Shown here: one piece after another, positions 1-11,789 of the stretch
Layout: each line of letters opens with the position of its first letter
Position numbering within the stretch: position 1 is the stretch's first letter
Assembly (NCBI GenBank): GCA_022559985.1
Contig: JAFJTR010000003.1
Span: 310,001-374,000, forward strand
DNA length: 64,000 nt
From: Parastagonospora avenae f. sp. tritici 18332-5
Taxonomy: Eukaryota > Ascomycota > Dothideomycetes > Pleosporales > Phaeosphaeriaceae
Reading direction: 5' to 3'
Notes under the pieces: model-generated
What the model was told of the DNA's origin: nothing
Databases searched by the model: none
What the model saw: the letters and a program-made list of their open reading frames with translations, nothing else
Translations under genes and position numbers: made by a program

Positions 1-166
1 TAATCATCAAAGCGCAATGCATTTGTACCGCACGCGCATATCAATCTCAAAGCAGCTGAGAATGTTCGATGCTTCGTCCGTCACGCCTCCCTTCCTAATC
101 ATGGGACAATGAAATTCGACCTCAAAGACCTTCATTATATCAGCGAGCTCGTCTTTCACGTCCAGA

Positions 167-2360
167 ATGTTAGCAAGTCGCGTACTGCCGCCAATTCTTA
201 GGCCTCCACCCCCTCCACCCCCGAGCCCTGTTGCGACGTTCTTCCATGTCCCCAGGAGGTACGTCAGATCGAACATGCAGGTCGGCGACACGCCTCAGAA
301 TTCTTCAATAGACGATGTGAAGCGATCTCGTAACTTGCGTAAAAGTAACAGGATCCATGATGCAAAGTCCACGCCCACATCAAGTCCTACGCGTGCAAAA
401 GAGGAGCCTCTGTCGCCGACTTTGACATCCCCTCGATCGGCTATGAAAAGGCTCGCACCTCTCGAGGAGACGGTGAACGGAGAAGATCAGGTCGGAGTCA
501 ACAGTCCCATTGACATGCGTTCCCCTCCAAGTGCGACTTCAACCGGCTCAAGCGAACTTCCTCAGCACGTTTGCCTCTGTCAGCCTGAGCCCAAGATACC
601 CCGTCCAAGAAATGGTGAGTCGATTCCTCTCTTTCTTATCAGACTGTTTCAGTCGCAAAGGTTGTCTGACAGGGAATGAACAAAGGATGCTTCCTCTGTT
701 TGTACGTGGTGCTCCACAGCCTCTGACTTCTTTGTAGCATTTATCCTTTATCGGCAGCATCACCAGCAAGCCATAATCGCTAGCAATCCTGGACTCAACA
801 ACCCCGATATTTCCAAGATCATTGGTGAGCAGTGGAAAGCTGAAAGTGGAGAGACGAAAAAAGTTTGGCAAGATCTTGCACAGGTTTGTGTCGTTCCGCA
901 ACACCCTCGAGCTACTCTGACATTTCATGCAGGAAGAGAAAGTCAGACATCACGAACAGTATCCTGACTACCGTTACCAGCCACGGCGAGTTGGAAAGGC
1001 CGGCTCATCGCCACTCAACCCATCAGTTCAGCATACCACCGTTGACAAGTATCGTTGTCCTAGGTGTGGTGGACGCAGCATCAAGACACCGACCAGCCCT
1101 TACCCGGACTCAGTTGGAACGCCGACCTTACCGCCACCGAATTACTCTGAAGGCTCAACACCGACCACACGGTACTTGCCCGCGATGAGCGGCCTCAGCC
1201 TAGAATCTCCGGTCCGCCGACGGGGTCATGGACCTTCAAGTCTTAGTAACATACAGGTTCCTTCGATACGCGAGGAGATCAACTCGTACAGTCCCCTTAC
1301 GCCAGGAGCCAAGAAGCGGCGATTTGACTACGGTCCGCCACCGAGCAATGCTCGTAGGCCAGATGGACCATACTACCCACAGTATGCTCGACGCGAGTCG
1401 CTCCCTCCCATGCAAATACGTTACTCGCCTCCGAATAGCGCTACCATGCCACCCCCATGTACCCCACGCGATGCTCGGAGACCTTCCATTATGGTGGAAG
1501 CAAGCTCACACAATGATCAAAGCCCAAGAAACATAGAAGAGGTACTCATGAACTTCCCTTACCAAAACAAGATCAAACTCCTTGGCCGCATCAGTCTTCC
1601 ATACAAAGAGCCGTCTCCGTTGAGTCCTGCACCCAGAACTCGTGGCGCCATCCTTGCTATAGAAGGAGACGATGTTGCTGCCGTCAAGGAGCTTTCTCAA
1701 TGGCTGAAGGACCGCCTTGCGAAAGACACCGAGTCACAATATCGCCCTCGTCTCATCGACCCACCCCAGGCACCCATTGAACAAGATTCTTCTTTCGAGG
1801 AATATCTAGATCTGATCAAAGCGTGGCATGGCAAGAGCAAAGAGATGATCCAGTACATTACCACGCCTGCAGACTCACCTCCGTCGTCGCAAGACACGAC
1901 CATGACCGATAAAGACTCGGACAAGAACTCTGAAAAGGAGCTTTCCGATATAGATCGCAAAGACTCTGCCACGTCTTCTGACTCGCTTGCCTTGGCTGCC
2001 GCCTCCACTTCACCGTCTTTGGATGCTTCGGTCGCAAAACCCATCGTCATCCTTCCAACATTCCAACTCGCCGCATCAGTCACTTATGCTTCTCGGATCC
2101 CCATCCAAGACGCCTATAGTTGCACAGACCATTGGCAGTGGATGGCGACGTTGTGGCGTGGAACAGTCGGTCCTGACCTCACGATCTACGTCAAGACACA
2201 CGACAAGGACACAGGAGTGAGCAAGCCAGAGATGGACGACGCAAACAGGTGCTTGACGATTGGAAAGGAGAAGGATGATAAATTTAGCGATGCGGACTTG
2301 AGGAGAGTCGGCTTTGAGGTTAGCGAGTTCATTAACTGTATGGCTAGCAAGGGTATATGA
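167..2360 (+). CDS. HMG-box transcription factor (MATA/Rox1-like HMG domain)
   Basis: Three exons: 167-614, 738-883 and 933-2360, giving 673 aa with phases that close exactly. The HMG box lies at about residues 144-217: it opens with IPRPRNAFILYRQ, continues through PDISKIIGEQW and ends LAQEEKVRHHEQYPDYRY. This is the sequence-specific MATA_HMG/Ste11/Rox1 type rather than the abundant chromatin HMGB type. Intron 1 splits the codon after RPRN and intron 2 falls at LAQ|EEK, so the box is encoded by all three exons. The rest is Pro/Ser-rich and low in complexity, with a proline run at residues 9-20 and a second conserved-looking block from about residue 390 to 500 that ends in a Ser/Asp-rich segment. 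An in-frame ATG at 275 is an alternative start, and an upstream exon outside the window cannot be excluded. It is expected to be a nuclear DNA-binding regulator; the target process cannot be read from sequence. It is not placed in a recognisable mating-type locus. Confidence 0.85.
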
Positions 2361-2812
2361 GTGAGCTTTTGGTGTTGGGGTGTGTTCTTCAAGCTATCGT
2401 GATGGCGTTTCTTTTCATGGGTAGTGGCATGCTACTACTAAGCGTTGGACGGATTTCCCATGCTCAGTCTTCTGAAACATAATTTTTACCTATAACATGT
2501 TTTACCTCAGCCTTTCGCTCCCACTCCTCTTTACGCCGCTCACGGTCCATCGCCACAAACCAGGCGTACGTCTTGATTGTATCGCCATTAATCAGATTAC
2601 GCATGCACACGATTGGACTTCTGGAGCAAATCTTGAAAGCTTATCGCCTGATCGTCACTGTGATGCCAGGAAGGAATTTAGCTCCTATTATAATTATAGA
2701 ATCAATCACTTCCGCTCATTACTTGTGCTTTATTTGCGCAACTCCACCACGACTACATTATCACATTTCCCCCGCCTCTCCTCACTCCCGTAACCCAGCT
2801 CCAATCCCACCA
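2361..2812. other. Intergenic, convergent 3' ends
   Basis: About 450 bp between the stops of the HMG-box gene and the minus-strand LysM gene. It contains AT-rich 3'-UTR-like sequence and no supported coding region. Confidence 0.6.
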
Positions 2813-3403
2813 TTACTTCCGCCCAACACACGAAAAATAGCTCCCCCACGTCCTATCATACGCCTGCGTCTCGATGCCCCAATTCCACGCATTCCACATC
2901 GTCTTCGTGATGCCATTCTGCGCAACCATCGTCGGCACATCGGGATACCCCTTCGCATCCGTATACTGGAACGTCTTGCAACCCGCTGCTATATCAGGAA
3001 GCTGCGGCACGGGGTTCTGCTCCGCTTTGAAGATGGCGCCTCCTTGGATCGGGCCGGGGTATGTGTAGGGCTGCACGTTGATGCAGATGGAGTCGCCGGC
3101 GATGAGGCCGTTGCAGACTAGTCCGATGGAACTGGTACAATATGTGAGTTTTAGTTTCTGGAAGGTGGAGACATGACTTACGGGTTCCAGCGGTAGAGAT
3201 CGGGGGCGGTGAAGTTGTTGTATTGGTTTACGATTGAGACGCAGGATTCGTCGCGCTCAACAAAGTGGGTAGCGGAGCCTGGTGAGTATTAGTGAGATGG
3301 TAGTCTTTTGGGGCAGGGGATGATGCGTACAGTCACTGGGGAGGGCAGCGCCGGAGGCAGCGTGCACAAGTGCAGCGACAGCTAGAGTAGCGGAGACGAG
3401 CAT
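2813..3403 (-). CDS. Secreted LysM-domain protein (effector-like)
   Basis: Three exons on the minus strand: 3403-3331, 3278-3182 and 3131-2813, encoding 162 aa. Residues 1-19 are a hydrophobic signal peptide. Residues about 26-76 form a LysM module: HFVERDESCVSIVNQY, then DLYRWNPSIG, then the closing C63...GDSIC73. LysM modules bind chitin or related N-acetylglucosamine polymers. The C-terminal half (C108 to C159) looks like a second, diverged LysM: it keeps the NGIT...WNAWNW segment and a closing SCVG but lacks a clear GD-C start. Four cysteines of the first module and two of the second fit disulfide-stabilised extracellular LysM proteins. Small fungal proteins of this design include chitin-shielding effectors, but many act on the fungus's own wall, so role is open. 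Domain and secretion calls are strong; the effector role is inference. Confidence 0.85.
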
Positions 3404-3520
3404 GGTTCTGGTTGAAAGAGTTGCTGAAATTAAAGGAGTACTGGAAGGAGAATCTATTCTTTTTCCAGTGATCAAGAGCCGATGTAGATAACTCCCACGA
3501 TGTGCGTATCTATCAAGACC

Positions 3521-3526
3521 TTTATA
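3521..3526 (-). promoter_or_regulatory. TATA-like box for the LysM gene
   Basis: TATAAA reads on the minus strand about 120 bp upstream of the LysM start codon. Position and sequence fit a core promoter element; this is not experimentally shown. Confidence 0.35.
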
Positions 3527-3529
3527 GAA

Positions 3530-6118
3530 AACTTTTGCCAGTATGCTCAGGTCTAGATCTCCTGCCGCCTAACCACATACAACGAGCCATTTGGTCGCAT
3601 CTGCGTTCGACGTCATGTTGCGAGGTACTCACCCTCTTTTCGCAAGCGCTGATTTACCGGTGAGCCTCATCGGGTGGCTAGCCATTGGAGCAATATATAC
3701 GCCCTGGCTAGGATCGTATGGGCGTCTCCACTTCTGTGGGACAGGGTATAACATCCATACGCGATCCTACTCAGGTACTAGTCGAAAATCACTCCAGCCC
3801 GAATGGAACGCGATATTTGATACGTGCTGCACTCGGAAAATGTGCCAATTAGAACACCAAGGATACCTTTTGCATATTGACAGAGTTTGTCTTGGAGGAT
3901 CTTAGGATGCACCAAAGCCAGGATTCAAGCACTTTAGGAGGCATGGAAGAGAAAGTTCATGGGTGGCCTAATATGCACACCAGTGTCAATATTCCATCGT
4001 TCAACGAAGGGCAGGCATCTGCAAGTACTCAATCATTCGCTGGCTCTAGGCCTATACAGGGGCTTCGCAAATTACGGGTGCCTGGTCACAATATTGTTGT
4101 TTCGCCCTGCATAAACATGAAGCCGTTAAGCTTTCGTGGCAGACGTCTCTCCACATGTTCCATCCGCTGAATTCTTCAAGCTCCATACCTCACCTGTCTT
4201 GAGCCGCCTTCTCCTCTAGCAACACACTTTGCATAGGTAGTCATCCTGATGTGATTTTGCGATTACTTTCGTCATGGTCCCCTTTATTGTACGTGAGGCG
4301 AAGAGAATGAGCTGCCCGAACGGGCGTTCACGCCCGACAAAGAGACTTGCTGCTTCTTGAACTTCTTCGATTCCGTAAAATGTCAATCGAAGGCCCATTC
4401 CAGTAGAGCGTCCGTTCCCAGACTACTCTCTTTCTCTCGGTAGACATTGTATCGACTCTTCCTGACTTCAGAAAGTGACAGAAATGATCATCATATCACC
4501 CCGAGAAGGCGCGAGGGTTCGCAGCATCCGATTCAGACATCGCGACGTAATGGAAGAACGGCCTAATAAAGTGGTGGCTGGTACTTCTCGGAGGAGCTTA
4601 GCAAGTGTGATGAAATATTCTATGGTGGCCGAACACGTGACTCAAAACTGCTCACCTGGGTGCATCGACCTTCCTTGCACCTTTACCTACCTCATCGGAA
4701 GAGTGAAGCACATTGTTGGAGCGTCCCCTCCCCTTCCAAGCCAAATCAAGGCGTCGTTACTACAAATACCAACTCCTCATGGGTGGGTACGCTAACCTCA
4801 GCGTTGCAACTGCGACGTTGCTGCGGAGTCGAGCTCCGAAGATCGTCAAGGCCACTGGCTTGGCACGTTCGAAATGCCGCTCGAGGCTCATGCCTGTGCG
4901 AAAGCAGCCAAAAGTCACGACAACGGCGGCGGTCTGTTACCAGAACATGGCTGCATCGATTCTTCCAGTTCGCAAATCATTGTCCCCGGCGGTTAAAGTG
5001 ACGAGATGCATCCGGCACCGGCCGAGCGAAGGAGTCGCAAATGTCACAGCGTTCCGTTGCTGCCGTAAGCCGCGCTCATTCCAGCAGTTACAAGGCCGAA
5101 CAGCAGCGCCGAGAAAGAGCGATGAGTTATCATTTTGGTTACGAGCCAACCGAGCATGTAGATCTGCCCGCCAGGACAATTCAGTGCTTTTGACTTCATC
5201 ATGGTCTCCCTTGACGCAAAGCCAAGACGAGGATCAGCGAAAACAGACTCCGTTTCAGCCAGTCTTGGTATTGAACTTTGGAGCGGAGGGTGCGGAGGAT
5301 TATTCCCGCGCACACTGCAGACAGGTCCAAGAGCTTCCCGGCAAATAGTCCGCAGTATACAACGCTCTGAGCCCATCTAGAGCATGCAGAAGCGCTCGAC
5401 TTGTTCCGCCAGCACATGGCCACGAATGTTTGCGGCCTTTGTGTTCGCCTGGTGTCTGGGCAGAGTCACGTCTCTGTGGTCCGACGCGCACCCATGCGGA
5501 AAATGCCGTCGCACAGAACCACGCAGATTCACAGATGCGCTGGGTCAGTGTTCTCAAAGTTTCTCAAAATCCAGCACATGATGCAGGTCGAGCCGGCGGA
5601 CGCCTTGGGCGGACCGAGCTGCGCCTTTGTCTTTGACTTGGCGGCTCAGCAAACGCCGCGCAAAATGAGGGTGGGAGGCGCCAGGTACGCGGCGGAAGGG
5701 CGCTCAGCGTCGCTCAGCATTTGCCAGCGCCGGCCAAGAGTGCAGCCACAGTAAAGGACATAGGCCGAAAGGCTCAGCTTCGAGCTGCTGCCGCAAATCC
5801 CGTCTTGAAGGCCTGAGCAGCACCTCAGAGAGGACACGCTGGGTCCACTGATATGCAGCCGTGATTGGCCGTATCCGCCGTCCTCACTTTGATCCAAGAC
5901 GATGCCCAGCCTTGGCTCTCGCGCGCGACGGTAGAAGCCAAGCCCAAGACCTTCTTCCAAGTCCTTGAGAGCGTAAGTCGTATGTAACAAGAGTCTTGCC
6001 TCTCCTGAGGTGAGCCTTGACCTTTGCTATAACATGCTCCATGCCTCGACGACTCCGCATGTCATCCAGGCCCATCTCCAGCCATTAATGATCGTCGTCA
6101 CGTAGCTGCAGCTCCGAC
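3530..6118. other. Gene-poor region, 2.6 kb
   Basis: No gene model could be supported on either strand. Open frames here are short, overlap one another on opposite strands and lack introns or domains. At about 3550-3660 on the plus strand there is a short F-box-like stretch (LPPNHIQRAIW... then ...LIYR) ending in a stop, possibly a decayed F-box fragment. From about 4.7 to 6.0 kb the sequence becomes GC-rich with long spurious open frames. Confidence 0.5.
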
Positions 6119-7067
6119 ATGCAGGCAATAGACCCCCAGCACAGCGCGGTGCTTTTCTCGGCCAGGCACTCGATCCTCGGCCAGCAACAGTCGCCCAACA
6201 CCACGCATGTCGAGTACGAATACACATACAACGAAAAGGATGACTACTCGCGATCACAACAGCGCCACGCTGATCGCGGAAGCAAGACTTCCAGCTACGT
6301 TCGCGGCCGGGATTCCGTCATCTCCCACCCCTTCTCGCCAAAGCAGTCGCCAAGCCCTCGCAGCAGCCTCTCATCAGGAGACAAGCGACGACATTCATCG
6401 GTTCCGCAGAACTTGTCTCCCACATTGGTCAACGATGCGCAAAATATAAGACGCCCACCGCAGGCGCATTTGGACCCGGAGAAGCACGGCTATGGCCCGT
6501 CGAAACCACATCGACATTCGGCATCTGCACGAGCAGACGAAGCCGTGTACGACCAAGGCCAGTACCATGAGGGGTCTCCCGAGGAGAAGACATGGCAATT
6601 ATTGGTGAGCAAATGTCTCAAATTTGAATTATGAGCTGTAACTAACATGTGACCAGTTCTACCTCTCAGGACCTTGCGCCCTACTTTCCATCGTCATCAC
6701 GCTCTGGACTATTGTGGCACTCTTCATCTCGCTCGCCCTCGCACCTCTAAAGTTCTGCTCGACACGGCCATCGCTTTCGACGCAGCTCACCACCTTCCTC
6801 GCACCCGCGCTCAATCTGCAACTGCACCTGGTGTATTCGCACAACTCGGCGCAAAACTACAGTGCACCCATGCTCGTAGTCATCCACCTCTTCTCGCCGC
6901 TCATCGCATTCGGCGTCGCGATAGCCGCGTGGACAGCCGCCTTGTTCTGGTTCTTCTCGTCCATCCTCGGTGACCCAGGCGGTCACGACGGCCACAACGA
7001 CGGCAAGGAGAGCATTCTGGGCGTGCGCAAGTGGTGGGAGCGCTGGCTCTCGCGAGGACTGCGTTGA
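6119..7067 (+). CDS. Predicted membrane protein with a disordered N-terminus
   Basis: Two exons, 6119-6604 and 6657-7067, encode 298 aa (phase 0 intron of 52 nt). Residues 1-160 are polar, rich in Ser, His, Arg and Gln, and probably disordered. Exon 2 begins at the membrane part: two long hydrophobic segments, about residues 163-190 (starting FYLSGPCALLSIVITLW) and about 232-258 (PMLVVIHLFSPLIAFGVAIAA), separated by a 40-residue loop. The C-terminus is charged (RKWWERWLSRGLR). No family was recognised. The match between the intron boundary and the start of the membrane region, and clean phases, support a real gene. It may be a fungus-specific integral membrane protein with a long cytosolic or lumenal tail. 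Confidence 0.75.
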
Positions 7068-8511
7068 AGATGAAACTTGTTACTACGACATTCCACACAA
7101 CATTACCCGCTCTCCACGATGGTGAGAGCACCCTTTTTCAGCGGCATTATCAGCATGGAGTACACGGCACGGGAAACGAAACCGGTTCACGACTGGTACG
7201 CTGATCACAGCGAAGGCGTTCTTTGTTTACATCATGCTTGCAAAGAACAGTATCGGATGGGATGGATTTTGCAAGCTTCAGCGTTGGCTTTTTTACATGA
7301 TATACCCCACATTTTCTCTTTGCTCAAATAGCAAAATATCAAAATCAAATACCAACACAACGATTGTTACACATGTCCTATTAACACTTGCACGCAGACA
7401 GTGTCTGCCTCACGGCGCTTACATGGCCCATACCAAGCCGCCTGTTTCGCAAAAACAACGCAGCCCCTCCTTCCATAATTACCACGGGCCAAGCTCGGCT
7501 GAGTTGGCATATTTAGACGTTCGTAATGTGGAGAACCTGGCGAAATTATTACCACCGACTTAGCCCCCGAGCGAGCATTTTGTCCAAGAAATGCTATATG
7601 CGCTGCAGTAGCAAGGCCCCGCCCGGTTCCGCCGAGTTGAGCGCGGCGGGAGGATTTGCCTTTTTTTGTGGTGTTGTGGGGTCGAATGTCGATCCAATGG
7701 TGCTGACGTGTGACATGTTGCCATTTACATATTATTGTCGAAGAAGAGCTTCGCTGTGCATGTGAGAAGTCGCTGCGAGTACCACGATATCCAATGACAT
7801 CAAGCCTAAAATTCCCAAGCATGCAACCTGTAACACGTCAGGAACGTCGGAGGCGGATACAAGACGGGTATATCGGCAGCCCACCGAAAATCCTAACGGG
7901 ATGACGATGGTCGAGACGTTAGTGCGAGAGAATTTCAGGCACTGCGAGGCTGGGATTGGAAGTGAGTGGGGTGTAGCTATTATCGACGCGACTTTTCGAG
8001 ATCGAGAGATTGTGTTCTCGGCAGGATGGCTGGGGACTTGTGCTTTTTGATGAAGTGTTCTTTTTTTCCAGAAGAATGGAGTAGAATTGGGGTGGTCTGT
8101 GCTGCTTGGACAGATCCTAGTTTAGCACTCTCTTGCTCGAGCACGATTCGTATGTTGGTCTTGAGAGCTTGCGATTTCGAATGGATCATGGAGGTTCTTT
8201 GTACGGAGTCTTGGGAAACTTTACAAGGAAGCTTGAAGACGAGTTACAGAAAACCTTTCAAAGTTTTCCATGAGAAAGCACTTAGGAACTCATCTAGGTG
8301 CTGTGAGTAGAAGATAAAGACTAAGATCGTTAATAATTGCTTATGCTCTATGTAGATGGAGCTCTAAAAAAGTATACCCCTGAGAAGTAGTCAAGAGGCT
8401 AAAAAGTATAATACAAGAAGGTATGCGCTGTGGGTATAGTATGGTTCGTGAGATCTTATTTGACCTGTTCTGATGGTCGATGTTCGAATTATGTGTTGTT
8501 GTATTCTGGGG
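7068..8511. other. Intergenic, 1.4 kb
   Basis: Flanked by the 3' ends of two convergent genes. Short open frames exist on both strands but none has a domain, credible introns or a convincing start. The 8290-8470 part is AT-rich. Confidence 0.5.
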
Positions 8512-9568
8512 TCAAATCGTTGTAGTCGAGCTACGCATGCTTGGATGGATGTCCGATTGTACCACCCGGATCGTGCTCTTCATCTTCTCATTTCGTACTC
8601 TGTTAAGCTCTCTCTTTAAGCAGTTCTTGAGGCACTGTTTCACAATAGAAGGGTCGCTTTCCATGTATTCCTTGGAATAGAGTGTGAAATGCGAACTGGT
8701 TCGTTTCAAGCAGCTTCGGTTGCTGCCGATTTGTTTCTGGAATATATGGTCCAAGAATGCATAAGAATCTGTGAAGGTCTTGTAACAACTGTTGCAGGCG
8801 AATGTGGTATGATCGTCTTTGGCAAGCGGATCCCGAGCCACGTGTGATGTGAATAATATGCCCCGATAGGCCGGAAGTCCAGAATGTGAAGTTACGGAAA
8901 TGCATGCATCGCAGTGCGGGCATAGCTCTCGGTCGTCGTGACGATGTTCTGGCCGTAGTTTCCGCGCTCGCAGGTTGCTTGATTTGGTTGATCTTAGATC
9001 GTTCCGTAATTGATCGGCAAACGGGCAATAATCGACTTTGAAGCGAGGTGGCGGAAGCATAGGTACAAATTCTCGCGAGTCGAAACGCGCAATCTGGTCT
9101 TCTAGTGCGTGGAGGACTGTGCGTCGAACGCTTTTGGCGGTCGTGATAAGGTCGTCATGAGGTAAGGAAATGCGTGTCGTATGAAGGGCGGTGTCGTAAA
9201 GGGGTTGCCGGACCTCGTATTGTACACGAAGAAGTTGTGCATTGAGTATGGTGTGGCATGTTGCTGCGTCGTTTTAGCATCTCCCCGGTGGACATTTCCC
9301 CGTTCGCAAACATACAGTCGCCCTGCTCGAATCGTGATCCGTACAAGTCTGCCCCTCTCTCCATGACTCGCTGCACTTCTCGTCCCAGACTCAATGCTTT
9401 TCCTAGTGCATCTTCGTGATTTTTTACACCGAGACAGGCCCAGGACGACCTCTTGCGCCGGTTCCGAGCTTGCCATTGTTCATATGCTTCCTGTGCATTC
9501 TGAAATTCGCGATCGATGTCCCAAAGTGTGAGAAAGGCTTGTTGTGCCTTCTCCCATATGACGGCCAT
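8512..9568 (-). CDS. Hypothetical protein with zinc-finger-like Cys/His region
   Basis: Two exons, 9568-9316 and 9263-8512, encode 334 aa. The 52-nt intron (GTATGT...TGCTAAAAC...GCAG) restores one continuous frame. Residues 1-130 are helical and charged with a Trp-rich start. The second half contains paired cysteines: CPHCDAC at about 200, then FACNSCYKTF...H...C at about 245-275, reminiscent of a C2H2 finger but with an irregular final His/Cys. The tail is basic. No family was recognised; a metal-binding role is inferred from the Cys/His spacing only. The start ATG is the first in the frame. Confidence 0.7.
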
Positions 9569-10494
9569 GGTGTTAAAAGTTATGGTGTAAATGGCGTAAG
9601 ATTCGTAGAGGTCGTATGCAGGAATATAGTAGAACGAAGGCCAGAAACGAGTGACGAAGGAATGAGGTGCGGCTCAAGCTTCAATATGAAAACATGTCAG
9701 TGCTATAAGGTCGGATTGAACCGAAAAGGTCAATTCGGAGGCCTGGGTTAGTGAAACTGGAATCTTGGACAGGACGTCGTTAGATCAGGGACGCGGCCGC
9801 ATAGTGGGAGATGTGCTGTCTTTACGTATCGCGTCACGCTCGTGCGGGTAACTTGCCGAACATCTAACGACGTGAAATGAGCGGTAAACACCAGCCTTGT
9901 TTGTGGCGCTTTCGGTGGTATTGGTGGACACGCGAGACGATAATGGCATAACGATCAGCCGCTCCAAGAATGTCCCCTGAAAGCCACTTACTGTTGCGCA
10001 CAATGCAACGAGTAAGAGTGGTGAAAAGATACTAGGCAGAGACATTCAGGTTAGCAGAAATTGTGCAAATTTCATAACACGGAGTTGAATGCAGGGGGAT
10101 GGAGAACGAAGGAAGCCGAAAACGACCAAATGAACCGAAGCAAGCGTGCCCGTGCCTCAGGGTCGCAGATTTGGTCAGCCTCAACTGAATCGTGGCACGA
10201 ACCAACAACAATAAACACGTTCGCATAAACTTGTCGGCCGCGAACGTGATGCGGATCATTCATGCAATAATTTCGCATCTTATTGATCCAGTCCACGATG
10301 TCAGGTGGCCGGCGACCAATCTTACCAACATGATCGACGACACCCCACGTTGTGAAGCTGCTGCCCCACCATCGCCAGCTTCGAGCTTCGCTCTTGCTTG
10401 CTGCTGTCTTGATCCACACTTACCTGTCCAGCTTATTGACCACTAGATCTGCAACAGGACTCAATACACCTCGCCACGAACTAGGCCATACACC
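9569..10494. other. Divergent promoter region between the zinc-finger-like gene and UreG
   Basis: About 930 bp between two divergently transcribed starts. A minus-strand open frame at 9785-10045 begins with an ATG and a signal-peptide-like stretch (SLPSIFSPLLLVALCATVSG) and could be an 86-aa secreted peptide, but nothing else supports it and it may be leader or chance sequence. Confidence 0.45.
9785..10045 (-). CDS. Possible small secreted or membrane peptide (doubtful)
   Basis: An 86-codon open frame starting with ATG. Residues 4-21 are hydrophobic and signal-peptide-like, followed by a Ser/Thr-rich and then basic tail. It has no recognisable domain, sits in a divergent promoter, and could be chance. 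It is listed only because the start, hydrophobic segment and stop are intact. Confidence 0.2.
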   Translation of the reverse strand: MSLPSIFSPLLLVALCATVSGFQGTFLERLIVMPLSSRVSTNTTESATNKAGVYRSFHVVRCSASYPHERDAIRKDSTSPTMRPRP

Positions 10495-11490
10495 ATGTCG
10501 CACAGTCACTCTCATGATGGTCCGTCGCACTCGCATGAACATGCCGCTGCGGACCATGGACACACCCATGAGATACTGGATGGTCCGGGAAGCTTCCTCG
10601 GGCGCGAGATGCCAATCATCGAGAACAGAGACTGGGAAGATAGGGCGTTTACCATAGGCATTGGAGGGTAAGTAAGCCTACTCTCTGAAGACGAGTTCAC
10701 GGCCACACACTGGATGAAGCTTGCCATTGTTATAGATTGATGTTGGGTGTCTATGAGTAGATACTGATTCAGCCAGACCTGTAGGCTCCGGTAAGACGGC
10801 ACTCATGCTCGCTCTCTGCAAACGCCTCCGAGCTCGCTTCTCGATAGCAGCAGTGACGAACGACATCTTCACACGGGAAGACTGCGAGTTTTTGACTAGG
10901 AACAATGCTCTTCCTGCGTAAGTCGCTCCAGATGACCACCTCTAATATGAGCAAAATCTCACAGCAGCAACAGCGAACGCATCGTGGCTGTCGAGACCGG
11001 TGGCTGCCCGCACGCCGCAGTCCGCGAAGACATCTCCGTCAATCTCATGACGCTTACGAACCTCCACCACAAGTTCAACACGGACCTCCTCCTGATCGAA
11101 TCAGGCGGCGACAACCTCGCTGCAAACTACTCGCGCGAACTAGCCGACTTCATAATATACGTGATCGATGTTTCTGGCGGCGACAAGATCCCCAGGAAGG
11201 GTGGACCAGGAATCACGCAGTCCGACTTGCTGATCGTGAACAAGATCGACCTAGCTGAAGCCGTCGGCGCGGACTTGAACGTCATGGACAGGGACAGCAG
11301 AAGGATGCGTGAAGGAGGTCCTACCATCTTTGCGGTGGTGAAGAAAGACCAGGGAGTCGATGCAATTGTGGACTTGATCCTGTCGGCATGGAAGGCTTCT
11401 GGCGCATCTCAGGCGAGGAAAGAAAAGTTCGAGCCGACGCTGATGGAGGAGAACGAGGAGGGGAAGGAGAGGAGCTACAGCATGTCTTGA
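10495..11490 (+). CDS. ureG: Urease accessory protein UreG (Ni-delivery GTPase)
   Basis: Three exons, 10495-10667, 10777-10917 and 10965-11490, encode 279 aa. UreG is the GTPase that, with UreD/UreF, loads nickel into apo-urease in the cytosol. Seen here: a His-rich N-terminus (SHSHSHDG...HSHEH...HGHTH) typical of eukaryotic UreG and likely metal-binding; the P-loop G58-PVGSGKT65; the invariant metal-binding CPH at 119-121; ESGGDN at 150-155; and the guanine-specificity motif NKID at 197-200. The family's conserved ALPASNSERIVAVETGGCPH segment is reconstructed only when intron 2 is removed at CACAG|CAGCAAC, which fixes that boundary. Intron 1 splits the first Gly codon of the P-loop. The C-terminal 25 residues are acidic and not conserved. 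No other urease gene lies in the window. Confidence 0.97.
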
Positions 11491-11789
11491 GAGAAGTGCA
11501 TTCTTGACATTACCAAGGTTGTCTATTTGTGACAGCCTCCTGGCGCATGCGAATGAACACAACAGGCATCGTTATTTTCCCTCCCTGGAAATGGCTTTGC
11601 GCCATGCTCAATCTCACGCTTAATCTAACGTCTACCTTTGTAAAGTCTCTGCTTGCTCTTATCTGTTTCTAAAGCTAAGTTATCAGTGTCTTAGTGATGA
11701 AGGTTTCGCTTTTCTGGCGTTACAACGACGGGGAGCTGCATAGGAATCCTCTCATGTCCCCCACAACCTATCCCACCACGCAACAAACC
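11491..11789. other. Intergenic
   Basis: About 300 bp between UreG and the F-box gene; 3'-UTR and promoter-like sequence, no coding signal. Confidence 0.5.

Noticed and set aside
4713..5348. 211-codon plus-strand open frame
   Set aside because: No supporting features; several conflicting frames overlap it on the minus strand.
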